Below are positions 23,801 through 31,872 of a stretch of 52,202 bases of DNA, piece by piece; within the stretch, counting starts at the first letter, position 1, and the number at the start of each line of letters is the position of its first letter. The translations under genes and the position numbers were made by a program. The notes under the pieces are model-generated. The model saw only the letters and a list, made by a program, of their open reading frames with translations, did not search any database and was not told the DNA's origin. The DNA lies in assembly GCA_024276465.1 (NCBI GenBank), contig JAJRXD010000040.1:1-52202 (forward strand), given 5' to 3'. Source of the DNA: Deltaproteobacteria bacterium (GTDB lineage Bacteria; Desulfobacterota; WTBG01; CAIYCZ01; CAIRTM01).

Positions 23801-25247
23801 TCGTCCTATTTTACTGACTGCTGTATCAGCTATTATGGGTTTTTTGCCCATGGCAATATCAGCTTCTGCAGGAGCCGAGGTGCAGCGTCCCCTGGCTACT
23901 GTGGTTATTGGCGGTCTGATAACAGCGACTTTCCTTACCCTGATTGTTCTCCCTGTTTTATATTACCTGGTTGAGACAAAAAACCCAACCATGAAAAAGA
24001 ATAAACCCATGGCTCCTTCCACAATGGCATCATGGATATTCCTTTCAGCGCTGGGAATTTCATTGTCACTTGTCATGGCAAGAGCTGAAGCAGAGGAAAT
24101 CAGAGCAAAAGTAATCACCCTGGAAGAGGCTGTTAAAACAGCCAAATCCAACTACCCGACAATGAAACAGTCTGATCTAATGATTCAGCAGCAGAAAGCA
24201 CTGAAAAAAACTGTTTTTGACATTGGGAATACCAGCATTTTTTATGCGCGTGACAATGCTAACGGTCACGACAGTGTGGGAGACAGGACAATAGGATTCA
24301 GTCAGAGCATTGAGTTTCCAACAGCTTACATAGCAAAATCAAAGCACCGGAAAGAACAGATCTATTCAAGTGAATTTTTTGCCAAAGTAACTGAGAACGA
24401 ACTGGTGCGTAATGTTACAAGTGCTTATTATAATGCAGCGTATGCATTCAACAACCTTCAGCTTGCCCGTCAGATGGACAGTATTTACAAAAATTTTGAA
24501 CATGCCGCAAAAATACGTTACGAAACCCAGGAAACAAACAAGCTCGAATTTTTAGCTGCTACAGGGAAATACCAGAAAATAAAAGTTTTGCTTCAACAGG
24601 CACGGGCTGATTACCAAATTGCATTAGAGGAACTCAAAAAATGGATGACAACAAACCAGCCCATTGAAATTGATGCTGAAAATCTTCTTAAGGCTGAACT
24701 GAAAACTCAGTTAGACATTCCCCGGCTTGAGAAAAACCCTTTGCTGCAGTATTTTAACCAGCAAATAAAAGTGTCTAAAACAAAAGTCGAAATTGAGCAG
24801 TCAAAGCTTTTACCCCAGCTTGACTTTTCATACGGCAGCCAGAAGGTGGACGGCAAAGCAGGTTTTTATACCTACCAGGCAGGCATTACCATCCCCCTCT
24901 GGTTCCGCCCGCAACAGGGCAGGATCCAGGAAGCTAAAATCAATACACTGATTGCACAAAGCAAACTGGAACAGCAAAGGCTGATCCTGCATAACACTTT
25001 CCTGCAGAAACAGCAGAATTACAGTAAAACAAAAAAGGCTGTTGATTATTATGAAACAAATGCATTACCCCTGGCAGATGAACAGATAGAAGCCGGGGGA
25101 AAAAATTACCGTGCAGGGGAAATTGATTATGTTGCATATATCCAGAATCTGGACCAGGCAATTAATACCAAACAGGGGTATCTTGCTCTTGTTAACCAGT
25201 ATAATCAGTTGGTTACTGACATAAATTTCCTGTTAGGCAACATGTAA
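20874..25247 (+). CDS. czcA: HME-RND pump fused to outer-membrane channel (CzcA-CzcC fusion)
   Basis: A 1457-residue fusion. Residues 1-1039 are a complete CzcA pump with twelve helices; the helix-4 signature DFGIIVDGAVIIVE is the divalent-cation (Zn/Co/Cd/Ni) form. At residue 1040 (ATG 23991) a segment MKKNKPMAPSTMASWIF... looks like the intact signal peptide of a once-separate channel. An OEP/TolC domain follows, from ITLEEAVKTAKSNYP (about 1080) through SKLLPQLDFSYGSQ and AGITIPLWFRPQQGRIQEA to LVTDINFLLGNM. The same architecture is common in Bacteroidetes CzcA proteins. How one chain could reach both membranes, or whether it is cleaved at the internal signal, is open. The adaptor follows 81 bp downstream. 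Confidence 0.93.
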   Translation: MLDKIISFSIRNKLVIGIFVLIWIAWGIYSMTKIPLDAVPDITNNQVQVITTSPNLGTADIEQFVTYPVELSMSNLPGVIELRSISRFGLSVVTIVFKDEMGTYLPRQLVAEKLTEVKDQIPEGFGEPFMAPISTGLGEIYQYTITPQPGYETAYTPMELRTIQDWIVRRQMSMLPGVVEINSFGGYQKQYEVAVAPDKLKSMDVTIAEIFEALKKNNENTGGSYIEKNKMANFIRGEGLLRTKKDIGNIVIKNVEGTPVLIRDVARVTLGSAVRYGAFTKDAKGEAVGGIVMMLKGENSNKVIGRVEERISEIQKTLPEGLKIKPFLNRSKLIKKTTSTVVENLALGALIVIFVLVLLLGNLRGGLITASVIPLALLFAFSMMKPLGVWANLMSLGSIDFGIIVDGAVIIVESVVHQISQRTDLPGGKLISRKEMDLIAYSSGSQMMNAAFFGQMIILIVFFPILTLTGIEGKMFKPMAMTFGFAIIGAMILCLTYVPMICSLFLRSKPKDKATISDKIMSGVQKLYNPLISFALKKRAFTLILAFAMLMGAVFTFTRLGGEFIPKLDEGDIAFQALLKPGTSLTEVQETSTRLQQIVLDNFPEVEQILGRMGVADIPTDPMPMDIIDMFVILKPKDQWVSAKTKNELVSKMKKKISVLPGLNFEFTQPIEMRFNELLTGVREDVSVKLYGENLNILAAKAQEIAKIIATVEGAADLRVEATKGLSQMTVQYNRSKLAQYGLNVRDLNTILRTAFSGESAGVIFEGEKRFDLVVRLEKQHKKDIESIRNLYVTLPNGNQIPLGEVAEIDYRGGPMQISRDGTKRRIYVGINVRGRDVESMVNEIKQKLDAKLHLPPGYYIKYGGAFENLDRAKKRLGIVVPIALILIFILLFIALRSFKQSIMIYMAIPLASIGGVVSLYIRGIHFSISAGVGFVVLFGVAVLNGLVLISKLNQLKEEGMIDLKERIFQATRERLRPILLTAVSAIMGFLPMAISASAGAEVQRPLATVVIGGLITATFLTLIVLPVLYYLVETKNPTMKKNKPMAPSTMASWIFLSALGISLSLVMARAEAEEIRAKVITLEEAVKTAKSNYPTMKQSDLMIQQQKALKKTVFDIGNTSIFYARDNANGHDSVGDRTIGFSQSIEFPTAYIAKSKHRKEQIYSSEFFAKVTENELVRNVTSAYYNAAYAFNNLQLARQMDSIYKNFEHAAKIRYETQETNKLEFLAATGKYQKIKVLLQQARADYQIALEELKKWMTTNQPIEIDAENLLKAELKTQLDIPRLEKNPLLQYFNQQIKVSKTKVEIEQSKLLPQLDFSYGSQKVDGKAGFYTYQAGITIPLWFRPQQGRIQEAKINTLIAQSKLEQQRLILHNTFLQKQQNYSKTKKAVDYYETNALPLADEQIEAGGKNYRAGEIDYVAYIQNLDQAINTKQGYLALVNQYNQLVTDINFLLGNM

Positions 25248-25328
25248 TAAAAACTGACGACCGCGTGAAAGCGGGAATAACATTCATTGTGGAAACAACT
25301 TAAAACATGAAAAGGGGAAGCAGCACAA

Positions 25329-26558
25329 ATGAAAACAATCCGAAATTATCTAATGACAGCATTTTTCATCATCAGTCTGTTATCAGCCTGCAATCCTGCT
25401 GAACAAGAGCCTAAGGATGATCATAAGGAAGAAGAACATCAGACAGACATGGTTTCATTAACCATGCAGCAGATGAAAGCCATTAATTTGAAACTGGGGG
25501 AAATCGAACAGAGGAATCTGAATACCAACGTAAAAACAAACGGACGAATTGAACTGCCACCCCAGAGCAAAGCAAATGTCAGCGCTCTTATTGGCGGTGC
25601 AGTTAAGGACGTTTTTGTAATTGAAGGAGATTTTGTTAAAAAAGGCATGGTACTGGCAACACTGGAACATCCTGACATTGTGGAGATGCAGCAGCAGTAT
25701 CTTGAAACTGTAAACAACCTGGAATTTCTTGAGCAGGATTATTTCAGAAAGAAAAAACTGTATGAGGAAGAAGTAGGTTCAGGAAAAGCTTTTCAGAAAG
25801 CCTTTGCCGACTATAATTCAGCAATGGCAACCATAAAGGGATTAAAAGCAAAACTGCAAATGATAGGCATTAATATCCAATCTCTTGAGAAGGGTAACAT
25901 CAGCCCTACCATTAATATCATTTCACCAATTGATGGTTTTGTCCGTTTTGTTGAGGTTAATATCGGAGCATTTGTAGAGCCCAACATGGATATGTTTGAA
26001 ATTGTTGACAATCGCCATGTTCATGTTGATTTGCTGGTTTACGAAAAAGATATCCACAAAATCAAAAAAGGCCAGGAAATACATTTTACTGTTTCCAGCA
26101 TCCCTGACAGGAAACTGAAGGGAACAATATTTTCTGTGGGGCAGGCATTTGAAAATGAAGTAAAGGCAATTACCGTTCACGCAGACATTGAAAATAAAGA
26201 GGGGGTTTTAATCCCGGGTATGTACGTAAACGGGCATATTATTACTGATAATCTTACTACTGATACCCTGCCGGAAGAAGCTGTTGTGGCAGAGGGTGAA
26301 AAGTTTTTTATTTTTGTGAAAACAGAACCTGAAGAACATACCCTTAAGAAGGATAATGAACAACATGACAAGGAAGAAGAAAATGAACAAAAAAAATTGT
26401 ATTTTAAAAAAGTCGAGATAATACCGGGCACAAGGGACAATGGTTTTGTGGAAATAAAACTTTTGGCACCCCTGCCTGAAAATGCCGGGGTTGCAGTTAA
26501 TGCCGCCTATTACCTGCTGGCGGAAATGGGCAAAGGTGAGACTGAACACAGCCATTAA
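25329..26558 (+). CDS. czcB: Periplasmic adaptor lipoprotein (CzcB/CusB family)
   Basis: A 409-residue membrane-fusion protein with a lipobox LLSACNP (Cys about 21) and an acidic His-containing arm (KDDHKEEEHQ). The lipoyl halves NVSALIGGAVKDVFVIEGDFVKKGMVLATLEH and IISPIDGFVRFVEVNIGAFVEPN flank a helical hairpin (about 115-185). The beta-barrel domain VHVDLLVYEKDIHKIKKGQEIHFTV follows. A second His/Glu-rich insertion (about 335-358) and an EHSH end add probable metal ligands. It partners the CzcA-CzcC fusion directly upstream. It differs strongly from the CusB-like adaptor at 15525, so the two systems are not a recent tandem duplication. Confidence 0.92.
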   Translation: MKTIRNYLMTAFFIISLLSACNPAEQEPKDDHKEEEHQTDMVSLTMQQMKAINLKLGEIEQRNLNTNVKTNGRIELPPQSKANVSALIGGAVKDVFVIEGDFVKKGMVLATLEHPDIVEMQQQYLETVNNLEFLEQDYFRKKKLYEEEVGSGKAFQKAFADYNSAMATIKGLKAKLQMIGINIQSLEKGNISPTINIISPIDGFVRFVEVNIGAFVEPNMDMFEIVDNRHVHVDLLVYEKDIHKIKKGQEIHFTVSSIPDRKLKGTIFSVGQAFENEVKAITVHADIENKEGVLIPGMYVNGHIITDNLTTDTLPEEAVVAEGEKFFIFVKTEPEEHTLKKDNEQHDKEEENEQKKLYFKKVEIIPGTRDNGFVEIKLLAPLPENAGVAVNAAYYLLAEMGKGETEHSH

Positions 26559-26643
26559 ACAGATACTTTTCAGGCTAACAGACCGGGGGTAGCAGTTTTA
26601 CTGCTGCAAATCAAATAACCTTTTCAGAAAAGGATTATAAATC

Positions 26644-26958
26644 ATGAAGGAGATCAAAGCATTCATCAGGCCTAAAAGGGTGGAAAACGTGGTTACCGCC
26701 TTAAAGGAGGAAGGATTCACCTCTGTTTCATTAACACTGTGTGAGGGAACAGGGGGCTATTCAAGCCCTGAAGAGTTCCCCTCTTTAAGATTTAAGATCA
26801 CTGACAGCGAAATTGTTAAGCTGGAACTCGTTTGCAAAGATGACGATGTAGACCAAATCCTTAAAATCATACATGAAAATGCAAGAACCACTGAAGAATG
26901 CGATGGGGTAATTTATATTTGTGATGTGCAGCGTTTTGTTAAGATAATGGACCTGTAA
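26644..26958 (+). CDS. PII-like protein of metal-efflux operon, copy 2 (degenerate loops)
   Basis: A 104-residue GlnB-fold protein closing the Czc-like operon: MKEIKAFIRPKRVENVVTALKEEGF is typical of the fold. The PII ATP-binding B-loop (TGxxGDGKI) is replaced by TTEECDGVIYICDV, and the C-terminal C-loop is absent (the chain ends VKIMDL). It therefore probably does not bind ATP as PII does, unlike copy 1 at 19729. A metal-sensing or pump-binding role like CutA/PII-NG is inferred. The Shine-Dalgarno is weak. The third small exported protein follows after 44 bp. Confidence 0.82.
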   Translation: MKEIKAFIRPKRVENVVTALKEEGFTSVSLTLCEGTGGYSSPEEFPSLRFKITDSEIVKLELVCKDDDVDQILKIIHENARTTEECDGVIYICDVQRFVKIMDL

Positions 26959-27002
26959 ACCCATCTTAATATTAACAGTTTTTTTAGTTGCAAAGACAGG
27001 AA

Positions 27003-27473
27003 ATGACTTGTCACGATTATAACCATGAAAACATACTGAATTGCATGCAAAGTTCTTTGCTGAAGCATTGGGTAATGATCTTATTTGTACTTCAGCTGGT
27101 TTCAGCACATTCAGTTTTGCAGGGCTATGTGTTGTGTTTCGGCAATGATGGACATTTTGAAATCAGTATTGCCCGGACAGATGAGTGCTGTGGTTCGCCA
27201 CTGGCTGATTTCCAGGGACATGGTCTGAAAACAAGCCATGTCCCTGGACCATCTGCCTGTGATAACTGCCTGGACATTCCCCTGCTTTCACTCTGCAGTG
27301 ATAAAACTTTTTTGAGAAACAACAGCAACCTTTTTACCCTGCCCCCTGTAATTGCTGAAAACAGTTCATCTCCACCGGTATTTAAAAATTTATTTATCAA
27401 TTCCAACTGTACTTCTGCTCCGCATTTAAACATCCCTCTTTTGTCCTTAAACACAGTAAGCCTTCTTATTTGA
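27003..27473 (+). CDS. Small exported 'CFGNDGH' protein, copy 3
   Basis: About 156 residues from ATG 27003; a TTG at 26988 would add five. It shares SLLKHWVMILFVLQLVSAHSVL (signal/anchor), YVLCFGNDGHFEI and CLDIPLLSLC with copies 1 and 2, and ends NIPLLSLNTVSLLI. This copy has more cysteines (DECCGS, ACDNC), hinting at a different metal preference. Unlike the others it is followed not by a pump but, after about 106 bp, by a glycosyltransferase gene, and may be the tail of the Czc-like operon. Confidence 0.7.
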   Translation: MTCHDYNHENILNCMQSSLLKHWVMILFVLQLVSAHSVLQGYVLCFGNDGHFEISIARTDECCGSPLADFQGHGLKTSHVPGPSACDNCLDIPLLSLCSDKTFLRNNSNLFTLPPVIAENSSSPPVFKNLFINSNCTSAPHLNIPLLSLNTVSLLI

Positions 27474-27579
27474 TACCCCATAATCAACCTTTTTTATATT
27501 GTCGAAATTCCATCTCCCGGAACAATTGGTGTACCTGCCGAATGCAGGGGGGAAAATTCTAACTGTTAAGGAAACGCAG

Positions 27580-29118
27580 ATGATTACTGCCAAAAACTAT
27601 AAATTTTTTAAAAAAAACAATCCCATATTTATCCTGTGTGCGCTTCTGTTTCTTGTGTGCTTGTCACGCCTTCTGACGCTGGGCACCTATGCGCTCATTG
27701 ATCCGACAGAAGGGCGCTATGCCGAAATTGCGCGTGTCATGGTCGCTACAGACAACTGGATAACTCCACAAATTGATGAAGATGTTCCTTTTTGGGGCAA
27801 ACCGCCTCTTTCTTTCTGGGCAACTGCCATCTGTTACCGAATCATGGGACATTCCGAGTTTGCAACAAGGCTTCCATCCTGGATCTTCGGGATTATTTCA
27901 GTCTTTCTTACTTATCTTCTCGGGTCAGCATTGCGCGGGCCTGTTTTTGGGCTTTGCAGTGCCCTGGTCCTGTCAACTACAGGGCTCTTTTATGTTCTTG
28001 CCGGGGGTGTGATGACCGATCCTTCCCTGGCAACCTCAGTTACTCTTTCAATGGTGGGATTTGCCATGTCTTTGCAGTCATCAGGATCGTGCCCACGGCG
28101 ACTTTGGGGATGGGCATTTTTTGCAGGTCTTGGGCTGAGTCTGTTGGCCAAGGGTCCGGTTGGGCTGATTTTAACATTTCTTCCTGTTTTTATCTGGTCA
28201 GTTTGTAACAAACAGCTGCGGTCGTCTCTGAAAATCCTGCCGTGGTTCTCAGGAGTCATCTTAACACTTCTAATCACACTACCATGGTATATAGCCGCAG
28301 AAATCAAAACTCCCGGATTTCTTAACTACTTTATTGTAGGAGAACATTTCCAGCGTTTCCTTGTGGCCGGATGGGAAGGGGACCTGTACGGCAATCCTCA
28401 CAACCATCCTTATGGCATGATATGGGCCTTTTTTATTATCGCCACTTTACCCTGGTCAATTCTCTTTGCCAGAACCTTTTTTAAAAAAAGGAAGCACCCA
28501 TGGCCTGTTAAAAAACCGGAAGAAACCCCGTGGTTTTCTTACATGCTTTTCTGGGCTTTGAGCCCTGCCGTGTTTTTCACTTTTTCGAAAAACATCATGA
28601 TTACATATGTTTTGCCGGGATTGCCTGGCTTCGCAATTGCTGTGACCATGATACTGATAAATTCCGTTCACAAACTCCCAAAGGGGCAAAAACCATGGTA
28701 CATGAACAAAAAAGTCCTGGCATTAGCAGCATTTTTCTTTCCAGTTGTATTCTGCTGCACAACCATTCCAATCATTAGAAACAGAGAAAACATGAAATCT
28801 CAGAAAAACCTTATTGAATGGTTTGAGCAAAAAGAGACCTATGAAACAGCAGAACTTATTTATCTCGAGGATGAAGTTCCCTACTCGGCCCAGTTCTATT
28901 CAAAAGGAAGAGCACAATACATTAACAAAAATGATACCCATAAAATTGATGAAAAATTTTCAGACAGCGATGTTGACTACTTTGTCGTCAGACAGGAGAT
29001 CGCAGAAAATATTCCATGGAAATATCTCAACATAAATAAAAAAGTTGCGGTTTTTGGGAAATATATTCTCTTTCGAGAGCAGCAACACAAAGAAACTGAC
29101 AAAAATTTGAATGGATAA
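27580..29118 (+). CDS. ArnT-like membrane glycosyltransferase (GT83/PMT family)
   Basis: A 512-residue polytopic protein. The first periplasmic loop carries DPTEGRYAEIARVMVATDNWITPQID, whose acidic start is the catalytic signature of ArnT/PMT-type polyprenyl-phosphate sugar transferases, then WGKPPLSFWATAICY and FATRLPSWIF. About ten to twelve helices and a short soluble C-terminal domain (about 420-512) follow. I start at ATG 27580 with AAGGAAA upstream; the TTG at 27499 adds 27 residues without a site. Such enzymes modify lipid A or glycoproteins; acceptor and sugar are unknown. Next to metal-efflux genes it may serve envelope defence. Confidence 0.85.
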   Translation: MITAKNYKFFKKNNPIFILCALLFLVCLSRLLTLGTYALIDPTEGRYAEIARVMVATDNWITPQIDEDVPFWGKPPLSFWATAICYRIMGHSEFATRLPSWIFGIISVFLTYLLGSALRGPVFGLCSALVLSTTGLFYVLAGGVMTDPSLATSVTLSMVGFAMSLQSSGSCPRRLWGWAFFAGLGLSLLAKGPVGLILTFLPVFIWSVCNKQLRSSLKILPWFSGVILTLLITLPWYIAAEIKTPGFLNYFIVGEHFQRFLVAGWEGDLYGNPHNHPYGMIWAFFIIATLPWSILFARTFFKKRKHPWPVKKPEETPWFSYMLFWALSPAVFFTFSKNIMITYVLPGLPGFAIAVTMILINSVHKLPKGQKPWYMNKKVLALAAFFFPVVFCCTTIPIIRNRENMKSQKNLIEWFEQKETYETAELIYLEDEVPYSAQFYSKGRAQYINKNDTHKIDEKFSDSDVDYFVVRQEIAENIPWKYLNINKKVAVFGKYILFREQQHKETDKNLNG

Positions 29119-29154
29119 TTCTTTTCATTTAAGGGTACTGAGTGCTTTTTAACA

Positions 29155-29730
29155 ATGACAAGCTATAATCTGCTTATAAAGTTTAAAATGAAAACAAGAC
29201 ATTTAAAAACAATTTTACTCGTTGCAGGGACCTCACTTGTTGTTGTACTGTCAAATCCGAACATATCATCATTAAGCGTAGGCGGGGTCCTTGTATGCAT
29301 TGGCGAAGCAGTCAGAATCTGGGCTGCCGGGCATCTCTGCAGAAACCGTGAGCTGACAACTTCAGGGCCATATGCATATCTCAGAGATCCCCTGTATCTT
29401 GGGAGGTTGTTTTTAATAGTGGGTTTCTGCATAATGGGCTGGGGCTATAGCCTGCTGCTCCTGCCTGTTGGTGCAGCTGTTTTCTTTTTGAATTACCTGC
29501 CGAGAAAATACAGGAAGGAAATGTCACGGCTTGAATCTATTTTTGGTAAAGAATACCGGCAGTATTCTTCTTACGCAAGAAGCCTTTTACCAAGGATTAA
29601 CCCATATCCCAATGCAGAAAAAAGAAAATGGAGCTTTAGAGTTCTCTGGGAGGAAAACCGGGAACAGTACTTTCTTTTAATCATCATCACTGTTTTTGCA
29701 GGCATAATTATCAGGTTTGCATTTGGCTAA
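29155..29730 (+). CDS. Isoprenylcysteine carboxyl methyltransferase-like membrane protein
   Basis: A 191-residue protein of the ICMT/PEMT type with about five helices. The SAM-binding signature ELTTSGPYAYLRDPLYLGRL (about 63-82) and the C-terminal RKYRKEMSRLESIFGKEYRQY are typical. Bacterial members methylate lipids or unknown small thiol/isoprenoid substrates; none can be named here. ATG 29155 lacks a clear Shine-Dalgarno; ATG 29188 is an alternative that removes eleven residues. It follows the glycosyltransferase by 36 bp and is likely co-transcribed with it. Confidence 0.8.
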   Translation: MTSYNLLIKFKMKTRHLKTILLVAGTSLVVVLSNPNISSLSVGGVLVCIGEAVRIWAAGHLCRNRELTTSGPYAYLRDPLYLGRLFLIVGFCIMGWGYSLLLLPVGAAVFFLNYLPRKYRKEMSRLESIFGKEYRQYSSYARSLLPRINPYPNAEKRKWSFRVLWEENREQYFLLIIITVFAGIIIRFAFG

Positions 29731-29790
29731 AGCGTTCAGCCACACATCGAGTATGCTTCTGCCTGTCAGGCAGGTTAAACCCGGAATTTA

Positions 29791-29812
29791 CACCAGGCTA
29801 TGGTTCCTGGTG
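29791..29812. terminator. Hairpin between converging genes
   Basis: CACCAGG (29791-29797) pairs with CCTGGTG (29806-29812) around an 8-base loop, between the converging methyltransferase and TlpA-like genes. No T-tract follows on either side, so it is at best a weak or factor-assisted terminator. Confidence 0.35.
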
Positions 29813-29824
29813 CAAAACAGGGAT

Positions 29825-30352
29825 TTAATGGGAAATAATTGACCTGTCTGACATCAGCACCTTTTCAATTGCTGCAATAAAATCTTTTTCATCGAGCGGG
29901 GCTCCTTCATAGCCTATAATCCCTTTGCTGTTGACAATCAGCAGATGTGGAACACTGTTCAATTTCATTTTTTGGAATATTTTTCTTCTTTCATCAAGCA
30001 GTTTTATTATGTTCGGGTTGGGGCTTTTCTCAGCAATTGCCGAAAGAACAAACTTCTTTTTTTGTCCAACATATACATAACAGAATACAACACCCTTTTT
30101 ACTGTATTTTGGCAGGCTGCGGCTAATAATTTCATCCAGCTTTTTGCAGTCCTCACACCAGGTTGTTGTAAAATTAATGACTGCTGGTTTATCTTTCAAA
30201 ACACTACGAATTCTGATTTTCTCACCAGCAAGTGTTTTAAGCTTAAAATTGTTCAGTTTTTTTCCAGTATGTTCTGAAGCATTGACATTTGAAGGGCTCC
30301 ACAGAAAAAAAGCAAAAAACACAATTACATAAAAACATGTTTTATTCTGCAT
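29825..30352 (-). CDS. TlpA/ResA-like periplasmic thioredoxin
   Basis: A 175-residue secreted thioredoxin-fold protein. A signal peptide ends near VNAS (about residue 26). The active site is TTWCEDCKKLDEI (Cys-x-x-Cys, about 65-68), with the cis-proline strand NSVPHLLIVNSKG. It likely reduces or oxidises partner thiols in the periplasm. Its start lies inside the end of the SUMF1-like gene (11-bp overlap), making it the last gene of a four-gene overlapping operon with a NapH-like ferredoxin and a CxxC peptide; electrons from those are a plausible source. Confidence 0.88.
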   Translation of the reverse strand: MQNKTCFYVIVFFAFFLWSPSNVNASEHTGKKLNNFKLKTLAGEKIRIRSVLKDKPAVINFTTTWCEDCKKLDEIISRSLPKYSKKGVVFCYVYVGQKKKFVLSAIAEKSPNPNIIKLLDERRKIFQKMKLNSVPHLLIVNSKGIIGYEGAPLDEKDFIAAIEKVLMSDRSIISH

Positions 30353-31004
30353 AGACTAATAATCCTTTTTGTATTTTTTGATTGACAGACAGACAACACC
30401 TGAACCCATAATTCCGGTTGACACAGTCTTTATGAACAACAAGTCTTGATGGAATTGTTAAATATCTTTTTGCGGGTGACGTGCAGGCCCCCCCTTTTAA
30501 AATATAATATTCTTTCTCAAACTCTGTATCCGTCCATTCCCAGACATTTCCACTCATATCAAAACAGCCATAAGGGCTGCGACCAGTTCTATAAGTTTCA
30601 ACAGATACTGGTTTTTGTTTCACAAAAAAGAAGAAGCTTCTACAGTTACATTTTTCACTGCTGAACTTATCCCCCCAGGGATACAAGCGTCTGTCACTGT
30701 CACCTCTGGCTGCTTTTTCCCATTCCATCTCAGTGGGAAGCCTTTTACCAGTCAACAAGCAATATTCTGATATTTCATCATATGTTAAGCCGACTACCGG
30801 ATGGTTCCCTGTCTCTGAATCGAATCGCCATGATGGAATCACCTTTTGATACTCATTATTTGTTACTGGATAGATATCCATGTAAAACGACTCAACCATA
30901 ACTTTTCTCCCCGGGGATGTGAATCGACCCTCTTTTTCACTGCCCATGCAGAACTCAGAGGCAGCAATAAGAACCATGTTTTTGTATAAACTTTCCTTAA
31001 GCAT
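30342..31004 (-). CDS. FGE/SUMF1-domain protein (active-site cysteines not conserved)
   Basis: A 220-residue formylglycine-generating-enzyme-fold protein. Fold markers are NMVLIAASEFCMGSE, FYMDIYPVTNNEYQK, NHPVVGLTYDEISEYCLLTGKRLPTEMEWEKAARG, MSGNVWEWT and NYGFRC. Real FGE needs two cysteines shortly after the GGS segment; here the stretch reads GGACTSPAKRY, with only one, so sulfatase activation is unlikely. Several other cysteines (KCNCRS, KDCVN, FRCC) are unusual for the fold. There is no signal peptide. Its ATG overlaps the NapH-like stop by 8 bp. A scaffold, thiol-oxidising or peptide-modifying role is inferred from context. Confidence 0.82.
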   Translation of the reverse strand: MLKESLYKNMVLIAASEFCMGSEKEGRFTSPGRKVMVESFYMDIYPVTNNEYQKVIPSWRFDSETGNHPVVGLTYDEISEYCLLTGKRLPTEMEWEKAARGDSDRRLYPWGDKFSSEKCNCRSFFFFVKQKPVSVETYRTGRSPYGCFDMSGNVWEWTDTEFEKEYYILKGGACTSPAKRYLTIPSRLVVHKDCVNRNYGFRCCLSVNQKIQKGLLVYAE

Positions 31005-31872
31005 TTTTTACAAAGGGTAATGGCAATAATCGTAATTTTGTTGAAATGCTTTTGCATGAAGTGCATTTCATGCACCGTACACACTCCGCAGAATCAGAAT
31101 TTCTGGTTATATTCAAATCTACAGGACACATTCTCTCACAACGTTCACAATTGTTACATGTATCATAATCAACATGGATGTGGATAATACTGAACCTGTT
31201 AAATAATCCCAGGAGCGCGCCAAGCGGACAGAATATGCGACAAAATGGACGCTTTATACTTAAAGATGCAATAAGGATACTGGTTAATAAAAAAGTTTTA
31301 ATAAGGAACATCCAGCCGGTAAACATTCCACTGCTCTGGTTAAATAAACGTCCCGCCACTTCCTCCTCAAGAAATGCAAGCGGGAAACCAGCCTCCAGCA
31401 ATGCTACCGGACATATCTTGCAAAATGCCGGCAGAGCCAGATAAAAAGACAGAGCAATAACTACACCAAAAAGAACAGCGTATTTCAAATGGAACCAATA
31501 ACCCGGAATTTCAATTCGCACCTTACCAAGCCTGAAAAGAAAATCCTGCAAAAAACCGAATGGACATAAAAGACCGCATCCCATTCGGCCAAGGCTTATC
31601 CCGAATATGGAGATAATGCTGAGCAGATAAACCGGCAGCCTCCCGGTCATAAAGAAAAATTGAAGTGCGCCGATGGGGCAGGCATAAAGAGCCAGGGGAC
31701 ATGAGTGGCAGTTGAGAACAGGAACACAGAAGCTTTTCAGTTTTCCCTGGTAAATTTTCCATGTTCTGAAAAAATCATAGTGCCCATTTATGCCCAGTAA
31801 AGCAACTGTCTGGCAGGTTAGCTGAAACCACCGATTAGCGATTGTTCTGGCAATCAATCTGTTATACACCAA
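30997..31872 (-). CDS. NapH/CcoG-like membrane ferredoxin
   Basis: A 291-residue polytopic Fe-S protein. Cysteine motifs in order: CHSCPLALYACPIG near 55-68, CGLLCPFGFLQD, CKICPVALLEAG, CRIFCPLGALLGLFN, then two ferredoxin motifs CNNCERCERMCP (about 237-248) and CVRCMKCTSC. The paired CP motifs at helix ends are characteristic of NapH/NosR/RdxA-type quinol or ferredoxin electron transfer across the inner membrane. The start is TTG 31872 or GTG 31869; both overlap the stop of the upstream 48-residue peptide. I infer it delivers electrons to the TlpA-like thioredoxin or the CxxC peptide. Confidence 0.85.
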   Translation of the reverse strand: MVYNRLIARTIANRWFQLTCQTVALLGINGHYDFFRTWKIYQGKLKSFCVPVLNCHSCPLALYACPIGALQFFFMTGRLPVYLLSIISIFGISLGRMGCGLLCPFGFLQDFLFRLGKVRIEIPGYWFHLKYAVLFGVVIALSFYLALPAFCKICPVALLEAGFPLAFLEEEVAGRLFNQSSGMFTGWMFLIKTFLLTSILIASLSIKRPFCRIFCPLGALLGLFNRFSIIHIHVDYDTCNNCERCERMCPVDLNITRNSDSAECVRCMKCTSCKSISTKLRLLPLPFVKNA

